5,326 nt of DNA, from NCBI GenBank assembly GCA_020437045.1, contig JAGQWV010001040.1, forward strand, positions 1 to 5,326, read 5' to 3'. The notes below the pieces were generated by a model. It was not told where the DNA came from. It saw nothing but the letters and a program-made list of their open reading frames with translations, and searched no databases. Of the stretch, positions 1 to 5,326 are shown in pieces (the stretch's first letter is position 1; the number at the start of each line of letters is the position of its first letter). Source of the stretch: Saprospiraceae bacterium (GTDB lineage: Bacteria > Bacteroidota > Bacteroidia > Chitinophagales > Saprospiraceae). The position numbers and the translations under genes are program-made.

Positions 1-224
1 ATCGTATCCAACAAAATTTCCTGATCTGCCCTGATCCTGATCCGGGCCGGCTCATATTTATCACTTTTCTTGAGTAGTGCCTTAAAGCTGGATTCAATCT
101 CAATCTGAACATCGGCATACTTTCCCACATAGTCAAAAAGGCTAAGTTCCTGGAGATAAATGGTAGCGGGTAGCAGTAATAAGTAAATCCCAAAAATCAC
201 TTTCAAAATTTCCGAAACCATCAT
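1..224 (-). CDS. Exported or membrane-anchored protein of unknown function, N-terminal part only (runs off the left edge)
   Basis: Reading the minus strand leftward from the ATG at 224-222 gives 74 codons without a stop, continuing past position 1. The product begins MMVSEILKVIFGIYLLLLPA, a hydrophobic segment (about residues 6-22) that looks like a signal peptide or single N-terminal anchor. A charged, folded-looking part follows: a short beta-like stretch (VQIEIE, 39-44), a helix (SFKALLKKS), then YEPARIRIRAD (56-66). The pattern 'I-E-x-x-[FL]-x-x-LL... Y-x-PA-x-[IL]' resembles, from memory, the N-terminus of a family of uncharacterised exported proteins in Bacteroidota; this is a tentative recollection, not a search result. 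A second ATG at 221-219 is an equally possible start. There is no clear Shine-Dalgarno, which is normal for this phylum. The gene is divergent from the membrane-protein gene to its right. Function cannot be assigned from this fragment. Confidence 0.66.
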   Translation of the reverse strand, partial: MMVSEILKVIFGIYLLLLPATIYLQELSLFDYVGKYADVQIEIESSFKALLKKSDKYEPARIRIRADQEILLDT

Positions 225-436
225 TAGAGGTTATAGGGTTAACATAAAAATATATCATCTTGCCATCCGCTATCACGGATTCGACACCATTTAAAAATAA
301 GCAAAATTCATAACAACTTGGATTTCCATGAAAGTCTGATCATATTTAATTCTTTAGGAGAGCTTCGTTTTAACTTTCGATGTTTTTAATTTACCCAGAC
401 AATTTTCTTATCATCACCTTACTATCTGATTTTTTC
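225..436. other. Divergent intergenic region, no convincing promoter
   Basis: This A+T-rich stretch separates two divergently transcribed genes and must contain promoters for at least one of them. Candidates are weak. On the minus strand, TATATTTT (complement of 247-254) matches the Bacteroidota -7 consensus TAnnTTTG at all but the last base, but no TTTG is seen at the proper distance upstream. On the plus strand, TAACTTTC (371-378) also lacks only the final G, again without a good -33 element. A small dyad, ATCCG-6 nt-CGGAT (265-280), could be an operator half-site pair or chance. An AGGAG at 356-360 lies 19 bases before the ATG at 380, too far to act as its ribosome binding site. No RNA gene is apparent. 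Confidence 0.4.
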
Positions 437-1285
437 ATGATCAAAGCATCCAGGATTATCAACATTTACATCCTGACAGGAGCGGTACTTCTATTTCTAT
501 TCTGGTTCCTTATTTGGCATCTGGATGGATTACGATCTCACTTTACCTTCTTTCCTCTTTGGTTGGGATACATTTTATTGATTGGAGGCCTGACGGCCCG
601 ACGTAAAGGTTCGTCCTTGCTAACCCGAAATTTTAAATCGTGGTGTCTTTTATTTATTTTTTCAGCACCCGTATGGTGGATTTTTGAGTGGTTGAACAAA
701 ATGGCCTATTATTGGACCTATCTGGGTGTAGAATCCTTCTCTGATCTGGAGTACAACATCTTTGCAACGATCAGTTTTTCCACCGTGATTCCCGCAGTCT
801 TTAGTACCAGTGAGTGGGTCGAAACTTTTCATATCGGTGATAACTTCACAAATGGTATTAAAGTGGGCGTTCATCGATCGACAAGACTGCTATTTTTTAC
901 TACAGGCTGGCTGATGCTCTTAGTTTTTTTGCTGTGGCCAAAATACGGGGCAGCATTCCTATGGATGTCGCTCTATTTTATCATAGACCCCTTGAATTAC
1001 CGCTTGGGATTTCCCTCTCTTCTCAAAATGACCTCCAAAGGTGATTGGAGTGCAGTAATCCAACTATGGATTGCCAGTCTCATCTGTGGGTTTTTATGGG
1101 AGATGTGGAATTATTTTGCCTATCCTAAATGGATCTACAATGTGCCGTTTGTCGATGATTGGCATATTTTTGAAATGCCGGCGTTAGGCTATCTCGGATA
1201 TTTGCCATTCTCACTTGAGCTCTATGCTATGTATCATCTGATCACTGGACTATTGAAAATCAAACCGGTATCAAATTTTGTCTAG
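437..1285 (+). CDS. Polytopic inner-membrane protein with two homologous 4-helix halves, function unknown
   Basis: I do not recognise the family. I start it at the ATG at 437 (282 residues; this numbering is used here) because it puts charged residues (MIKASR) just before the first membrane helix. The upstream in-frame ATG at 380 adds 19 mostly hydrophobic residues with no basic residue (301 in total) and may overlap a promoter. Neither start has a usable Shine-Dalgarno. By eye there are eight hydrophobic segments, near 9-27, 38-52, 67-85, 106-122, 150-168, 171-185, 207-226 and 249-271. Segments 1-4 and 5-8 appear to be two copies of one unit. L41-L62 aligns without gaps to L175-L196 (8 of 22 identical). 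FEWLNKMAY (83-91) matches WEMWNYFAY (221-229), each followed by W-x-Y, and IF (108-109) with P119 matches IF (244-245) with P257. Glu84/Glu222 and Asn87/Asn225 are candidate functional residues at membrane borders. The inverted or parallel repeat design is typical of transporters and some membrane enzymes, but nothing seen decides between them. The gene stands alone, 178 bases before the receptor operon. Confidence 0.78.
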   Translation: MIKASRIINIYILTGAVLLFLFWFLIWHLDGLRSHFTFFPLWLGYILLIGGLTARRKGSSLLTRNFKSWCLLFIFSAPVWWIFEWLNKMAYYWTYLGVESFSDLEYNIFATISFSTVIPAVFSTSEWVETFHIGDNFTNGIKVGVHRSTRLLFFTTGWLMLLVFLLWPKYGAAFLWMSLYFIIDPLNYRLGFPSLLKMTSKGDWSAVIQLWIASLICGFLWEMWNYFAYPKWIYNVPFVDDWHIFEMPALGYLGYLPFSLELYAMYHLITGLLKIKPVSNFV

Positions 1286-1371
1286 CGAATAGATATCATT
1301 GGAGCAAGGTCATACTTCCACATATCCCATTTACCCACTCATCAAATAAGATCGATATCATAAATGAGTTC

Positions 1372-1401
1372 TTTGTTTGATCAGTTCCTTTTGTAAATTG
1401 G
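1372..1401 (+). promoter_or_regulatory. Candidate Bacteroidota-type promoter for the receptor operon
   Basis: TTTG at 1372-1375 is followed after 18 bases by TAAATTGG (1394-1401), which matches the -7 consensus TAnnTTTG at all but one fixed position. The spacing is close to that described for Bacteroides and Flavobacterium promoters. Transcription would start near 1406, giving a leader of roughly 55-60 bases before the receptor ATG. Motifs this short arise by chance in A+T-rich DNA, so this is only the best candidate in the gap. Confidence 0.33.
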
Positions 1402-1402
1402 G

Positions 1403-1419
1403 TTGCCTTTCGGAGGCAA
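1403..1419 (+). other. Stem-loop TTGCCT-TTCGG-AGGCAA in the receptor leader
   Basis: A perfect 6-bp inverted repeat (1403-1408 with 1414-1419) encloses a 5-base loop, TTCGG. It lies 118 bases after the stop of the membrane-protein gene and 44 bases before the receptor start. No T-run follows (AATTATTG comes next), so it is not a classical intrinsic terminator. If the promoter just upstream is real, the hairpin would form at the extreme 5' end of the receptor mRNA, where it could affect stability or translation. It could instead be a weak 3'-end processing signal for the upstream transcript. Confidence 0.4.
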
Positions 1420-1463
1420 ATTATTGAACTCTGCTGGATTATTATAAACAACTAAACGTAAGG

Positions 1464-4232
1464 ATGCATCGCATTCCATCTCATGGTGAAGGTACTTTAT
1501 TCTGGTATCCGGCAAAGCTACGGGATATTCTATTGGCCTTTGTTTGCACATTGGTTCTCACGACACATCTGTATGGCCAGGAAAGCCGGATCTCAGAAGA
1601 TTTGGTGTCTCTCAACGCACCGGTTTCCAGCACTTTAGAGGAAAGCATTGATCTTTTAAACAAACAGATATCCGGAACAATCTTTTGTCCCCCTGAATTA
1701 AAATCATTAAAGGTAGAAGTGCAGCAAGTGCAGAATGTCAAATTGAGTGATGCTCTCTCCTCATTGTTATCACCCTTAAATCTTGCTTATTTCATCTACC
1801 GTGATCAGCTGATCATTATTTTGCCCGAAACAGATCTGGAAAAGGAATACACTGCCAACTTTTATCAGGTGTTGGATGAGAGTATTCGGGCCACGGAAGT
1901 ACCAGAACCGAAAGAGGTCATCATTGGCCACATCGACCAATTGGATGTGGATGGAACAAGCGTAATCAGCGGGCGGGTATTGGACAGTGAAACGAAAGAA
2001 GAAATCGTAGGAGCAACCATCACGGTTGAGAATCAACCGAATGGAACCGCTTCTGAGATCGACGGTTCCTATGCACTGCCACTAAATGCCGGAAGTTATA
2101 CCTTAGTGGTTCAATATGTGGGCTATCAAGTTCAACGTATTCCTCTAAAATTGATCAGTTCTGGCGTTCTGGAGATCCACTTAGAAAAGTCAACTGTATT
2201 GCTGGATGAAGTCGTTGTCCAAGCAAAAGCCCGGGATGCCAATGTGCAAAGCACACAGGTGGGCGTGACCAGGGTGAGCACCAGGGAACTGGAGAAATTA
2301 CCCAGTTTTTTGGGAGAAGTCGATATCGTCAAGGGACTTTTATCCCAGCCTGGGGTAACGTCGATTGGAGAAGGCAGTCAGGGATTTAATGTACGTGGTG
2401 GTAACGTTGATCAAAATCTGATTATGATAGATGAGGGTTTGATTTTTAATGCCAGTCATGCCTTAGGATTTTTCAGCTCTTTTAATTCGGATATTATTAG
2501 TGAGGCGGTCTTGTATAAAGGAACCATGCCGGCAAGTTTTGGCGGACGCCTGGCTTCTGCTCTGGACGTCAAAGTACGGGATGGATCTTTTGAACGCTGG
2601 CATTTAAAGGGTGGATTAGGTATTGTTTCCAGCCGTCTCAATGTCGATGGACCGTTGATAAAGGATAAGACCTCAGTGCTGATGTCTTTGCGCTCGACCT
2701 ATTCAAACTGGTTGCTAAAACAGATTAACATTCCGCAAGTAAAATCAAGCTCGGCTTATTTCTATGATTTCAATTTTCGCTTAGCACACCGCTTTAATGA
2801 GCGGAATAATCTTACTGTATCTGCCTACTACACGGAAGATCAATTTTCATACAATCAGGAATTTGGATTCAATTATCACACCGCCATGGCCCAGATGCAA
2901 TACAGAAAGGTATTAGGAACAAAAACACTTTCCTCCACTAATTTGGTGTGGAGCCGTTATGACAGTGAACAAACCGACCTTGACAGCATCGATGCCTCAG
3001 AATATCAAACTGGTTTACAATATTTAAAATTTAAAGAAAACATCAATTATCTGGGTGATAATTTCCAGGCAAATCTTGGGTTAAGTAGTATTTATTATCA
3101 AATTGCCGGAAATGAAATTTATCCGACTACATCCATTTCAATTATTCAACCAGAAACAAGTGATGATCAGAAAGGTATTGAATGGTCCATTTATGCTGAT
3201 TTCGACCTGAAGTTATCCCCTCGAATTTCCATTATTGGGGGAATCAGACATTCTATCTTTAATTCTCTGGGGCCTCAAAATACTTTTATTTATGACGACC
3301 CGGAGGCCCCATCATTCGATGGTATCCAGAGCCCGGTCACACTGGATCAAAAAATAGTCAAAACCTACCAAAACTTTCAGCCCCGGCTTAGTTTTCGCTA
3401 TAATATAACGAGCACCAGTTCCATAAAAGGAGGATATGGCAGATCCGTCCAATACATCAATCAAATATACAACAGCGAGACACCCACTCCCACCAGTTTT
3501 TGGCAATTAAGTACGCCATATATAAAACCACAATTGGCCCATAATTTTAGTATCGGTTATTTTCAGAATTTTAATGATAATCTTTGGATTACATCCATTG
3601 AAACTTTCTATCGAAATATTGACCGCCTTTTTGATTTCAAAGGTTTTGCGGATTTACTAGTCAATCAACACCTCGAGACCGAACTGTTATCGGGCATTGG
3701 AAGATCCTACGGAATAGAGCTAAGTGTTCAAAGACAAGTAGGTACCCTCCATGGATGGCTTAATTATACCTACTCAAGAGCGCAACGAAAAATCGGTGCA
3801 ATTAATAATGGCCAATGGTATTCATCTAATTTTGATAAACCACATGATTTTAATTTAATTGCCAACTTTCAGATTAATCGTAGAAATTCATTGTCTCTTA
3901 ATTTTACTTATGGGACGGGTAGGCCAATCACCGTACCGGTCAATAAATATCTGGTCCAGAACCGGGTTGTGGTGCTAAATTACTCCGAGCGAAATGCCTT
4001 TCGGATACCAGATTACCATCGATTAGATTTTTCATATTCCCTGGCACAGGGATTTCGGAAAAGTAAAAAATTCAAAACCAGCTGGACATTCTCCATTTAC
4101 AATTTATATGGTAGACGCAATCCTTATTCCGTTTTTGTTGAACAATCCTCCATTGGTGCTACTCGTATTCAACGACTAGCTGTATTAGGTAGTGCATTCC
4201 CTTCCCTTACTTTTAACTTTGAACTTTTATGA
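1464..4232 (+). CDS. TonB-dependent outer-membrane receptor with STN and carboxypeptidase-regulatory-like N-terminal domains
   Basis: This 922-residue outer-membrane receptor uses TonB/proton-motive energy to import a large or scarce ligand; the ligand cannot be told from sequence. Order of parts: signal peptide (hydrophobic core 22-33, likely cleavage after Tyr-Gly-Gln39); STN domain about 50-120 (L-x-x-S-I-D-L-L-N... ending YRDQLIII), which in relatives contacts periplasmic anti-sigma factors; acidic linker 121-165; carboxypeptidase-regulatory-like beta-sandwich about 166-243 (SGRVLDSET, VGATI, G-x-Y, YVGYQ); TonB-box-like LDEVVV at 247-252; plug about 262-373 (FNVRGGN 308-314, SFGGR 358-362); then a barrel of about 550 residues. 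The barrel carries GRSYGIEL (746-753), NFDKPHDF (789-796), TGRP (818-821), RIPDYHRLDFS (847-857) and YNLYGRRNPY (879-888), typical of the subgroup paired with DUF4249 proteins. An in-frame stop at 1425-1427 bounds the start, and no other Met occurs before residue 321. TAAGG directly abuts the ATG and is too close to be a normal ribosome binding site. It overlaps the lipoprotein gene by 4 bases. Confidence 0.95.
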   Translation: MHRIPSHGEGTLFWYPAKLRDILLAFVCTLVLTTHLYGQESRISEDLVSLNAPVSSTLEESIDLLNKQISGTIFCPPELKSLKVEVQQVQNVKLSDALSSLLSPLNLAYFIYRDQLIIILPETDLEKEYTANFYQVLDESIRATEVPEPKEVIIGHIDQLDVDGTSVISGRVLDSETKEEIVGATITVENQPNGTASEIDGSYALPLNAGSYTLVVQYVGYQVQRIPLKLISSGVLEIHLEKSTVLLDEVVVQAKARDANVQSTQVGVTRVSTRELEKLPSFLGEVDIVKGLLSQPGVTSIGEGSQGFNVRGGNVDQNLIMIDEGLIFNASHALGFFSSFNSDIISEAVLYKGTMPASFGGRLASALDVKVRDGSFERWHLKGGLGIVSSRLNVDGPLIKDKTSVLMSLRSTYSNWLLKQINIPQVKSSSAYFYDFNFRLAHRFNERNNLTVSAYYTEDQFSYNQEFGFNYHTAMAQMQYRKVLGTKTLSSTNLVWSRYDSEQTDLDSIDASEYQTGLQYLKFKENINYLGDNFQANLGLSSIYYQIAGNEIYPTTSISIIQPETSDDQKGIEWSIYADFDLKLSPRISIIGGIRHSIFNSLGPQNTFIYDDPEAPSFDGIQSPVTLDQKIVKTYQNFQPRLSFRYNITSTSSIKGGYGRSVQYINQIYNSETPTPTSFWQLSTPYIKPQLAHNFSIGYFQNFNDNLWITSIETFYRNIDRLFDFKGFADLLVNQHLETELLSGIGRSYGIELSVQRQVGTLHGWLNYTYSRAQRKIGAINNGQWYSSNFDKPHDFNLIANFQINRRNSLSLNFTYGTGRPITVPVNKYLVQNRVVVLNYSERNAFRIPDYHRLDFSYSLAQGFRKSKKFKTSWTFSIYNLYGRRNPYSVFVEQSSIGATRIQRLAVLGSAFPSLTFNFELL

Positions 4233-5305
4233 TTCGCTATTTTTGGATATGGTTCGTCATCTTATTCAGTAGCTGTATCGATGAGATCCAGGTAAATCTT
4301 CCTGAAGCCAGCGAACAGCAAAAAGTGGTTGAAGGATATGTAGAACGAGATCAGAATAATTATATTTTCTGGGGACAGGTAAGTCTTACCCAGGATGCCA
4401 CCGGGACCTTTCATCCCGAGCCCATTGGTGCCAATATGACGGTCTTGTATGATGGTGACATACAAATACCGATAACCGAAGGAGTAGTCATGAAAATTCC
4501 TATCCAAGAGTTTCATGACCGGTTTGGTGGAAGCACGGACGCCCCTACCTTCCGGATGATGGCCGAGTTGAATGGTGACCGTTATATATCAGCCGAACAG
4601 ACCATTATTGACGTACCCAAAGCTGATTCTCTATCTGTGCAGGTAGAAGTGCGACCAGAGCTTACTGCCTCTGAAAATATCGTTAACAACGAATATGTTA
4701 AACTACTGGTGCATTCACCGATCTTAAATGATAATGATCAACTAGTCTCGTTGAGCTGGCAGGTCAGCTCAACGTTCGAATTTGTCGAAGGGACTCGCTC
4801 CAGCCCTACCTACCAGGTAAAAACATGTTATTCGACATACAATGTTTACCAAAATGACATCAACATTGTTGGCATCCAGGACTATCCAGGCAAAAATCGA
4901 ATTAGTAATTTCGAGATTGCCGAGACACCCAATGACTTTCGGTTTAGCATTGGATTATATTTTACCGTTATCCAAAAATCTTTAAATCAGGATGCCATCG
5001 AATTTTGGAAAGAGGTAAAAGCCAGTAACGAGCGAACTGGCAATATCTATGACGTCTTTCCGGGACGGATACGTACCAACTTTACTAATGAATCTAACCC
5101 CTCAGAAATTGTTAATGGTTTTTTTCAGGCATCGGATGTTGATACCATCCGTCTGAAGGTCAATCCCCAGATGGTCGGATATCCAAGACAGCGATGTGAA
5201 TTATGGATGGAGCCGATCATCATATCTCCTGATGATCCCGATCCCTGTCTAAATTGTTTAAAATTAGCAAACAGCACACTAACTCGTCCCCGCTATTGGA
5301 AATGA
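4229..5305 (+). CDS. DUF4249-type lipoprotein, probable partner of the TonB-dependent receptor
   Basis: The 358-residue product has a short lipoprotein signal, MIRYFWIWFVILFSSC, with the lipidated cysteine at 16; Phe at -3 is a little unusual. Asp and Glu at +2 and +3 (CIDE) would suit export to the outer-membrane surface as in other Bacteroidota, but that is inference. Family features seen: VVEGYV near 33-38; an early beta-sandwich with GANMTVLYDGD (67-77); LNGDRYISAEQTI (114-126); GFFQASDVDT (297-306); and a C-terminal C-x-x-C (340, 343) ending in P-R-Y-W. Other cysteines are 200 and 323, so disulfides C200-C323 and C340-C343 are possible. The length is normal for the family. The ATG overlaps the receptor's TGA (ATGA at 4229-4232) with no Shine-Dalgarno, pointing to translational coupling and a fixed ratio with the receptor. 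Molecular function is unknown; a ligand-capturing or lid-like role on the receptor is inferred from context. It ends by overlapping a further start codon. Confidence 0.9.
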   Translation: MIRYFWIWFVILFSSCIDEIQVNLPEASEQQKVVEGYVERDQNNYIFWGQVSLTQDATGTFHPEPIGANMTVLYDGDIQIPITEGVVMKIPIQEFHDRFGGSTDAPTFRMMAELNGDRYISAEQTIIDVPKADSLSVQVEVRPELTASENIVNNEYVKLLVHSPILNDNDQLVSLSWQVSSTFEFVEGTRSSPTYQVKTCYSTYNVYQNDINIVGIQDYPGKNRISNFEIAETPNDFRFSIGLYFTVIQKSLNQDAIEFWKEVKASNERTGNIYDVFPGRIRTNFTNESNPSEIVNGFFQASDVDTIRLKVNPQMVGYPRQRCELWMEPIIISPDDPDPCLNCLKLANSTLTRPRYWK

Positions 5306-5326
5306 AAATTAAATATATTATTTGGG
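5302..5326 (+). CDS. Start of a third operon gene, probable exported protein (first 8 codons only)
   Basis: An ATG at 5302-5304 overlaps the lipoprotein's TGA stop as ATGA, the same arrangement as at the receptor/lipoprotein junction. It opens a frame reading MKIKYIIW up to the right edge. Two lysines followed by hydrophobic residues are what a signal peptide or lipoprotein N-terminus looks like. GGAA at 5298-5301 lies directly before it and gives at best weak ribosome binding. Only 25 bases are visible, so the call rests on the overlap pattern and amino-acid character. A chance ATG remains possible, and function cannot be guessed. Confidence 0.55.

Noticed and set aside
265..280. Dyad ATCCG-CTATCA-CGGAT in the divergent intergenic region
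   Set aside because: A 5-bp stem is expected by chance; it is noted in the intergenic entry but is not a supported operator.
662..874. Minus-strand open frame of 70 codons inside the membrane-protein gene
   Set aside because: It lies wholly antisense to a well-supported gene, has no family features and reads like the complement of coding sequence. The same applies to the minus-strand frames inside the receptor and lipoprotein genes.
380..1285. Membrane protein as a carotenoid (lycopene) cyclase or CruF-like enzyme
   Set aside because: It is polytopic and duplicated, as the heterodimer-type cyclases are, but I see no matching signature motif and no carotenoid genes nearby.
1292..1361. Direct repeat GATATCAT at 1292-1299 and 1354-1361
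   Set aside because: Only 8 bases, present twice, in A+T-rich intergenic DNA and not placed in a helpful way relative to the promoter candidate; chance is sufficient.
1337..1369. Inverted repeat ACTCAT / ATGAGT with a 21-base loop
   Set aside because: A 6-bp A/T-containing stem with a large loop is too weak to be a terminator or operator without comparative support.
4229..5305. Lipoprotein as a SusD-family protein
   Set aside because: Operon position and lipoprotein signal fit, but the length is shorter, the beta-rich content differs from the helical SusD fold, and the C-terminal C-x-x-C...P-x-[YF]-W pattern points to DUF4249.

Overview
The window most likely comes from a Bacteroidota chromosome, of the free-living Saprospiria, Cytophagia or Chitinophagia type; I cannot name the genus. 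The evidence is a TonB-dependent receptor carrying both an STN and a carboxypeptidase-regulatory-like N-terminal domain, a downstream DUF4249-type lipoprotein, moderate-to-low G+C, and the near absence of Shine-Dalgarno sequences. No rRNA, tRNA, mobile element, CRISPR array or integration signature is visible.

Layout: (1) Positions 1-224, minus strand, hold the 5' end of a gene for an exported or membrane-anchored protein that runs off the left edge. (2) A divergent intergenic region of about 210 bases follows. (3) A plus-strand gene ends at 1285 and encodes a polytopic membrane protein of about 282 residues (301 if the upstream ATG is used), whose two halves look like copies of each other. 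(4) An intergenic region at 1286-1463 contains a weak promoter-like pair and a perfect 6-bp stem-loop. (5) A plus-strand operon follows: a 922-residue TonB-dependent receptor (1464-4232), a 358-residue DUF4249-type lipoprotein (4229-5305), and the first eight codons of a third gene starting at 5302. Both junctions are 4-base ATGA overlaps, so the three genes are probably translationally coupled.

Working model: the receptor imports an unidentified substrate across the outer membrane using TonB energy. The lipoprotein is probably its outer-membrane partner, much as SusD-type proteins partner SusC-type receptors, although DUF4249 is a different family. The STN domain suggests the receptor may also signal to a periplasmic anti-sigma factor, but no FecR or ECF sigma gene lies in the window. 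The upstream membrane protein is separated by 178 bases and is not obviously part of this operon.

The receptor/DUF4249 pair is a recognised arrangement in Bacteroidota with unknown substrates. I see no clear evidence of a wholly new system. The points most worth following are the internally duplicated membrane protein, the third gene of the operon, and the missing signalling partners of the STN domain.
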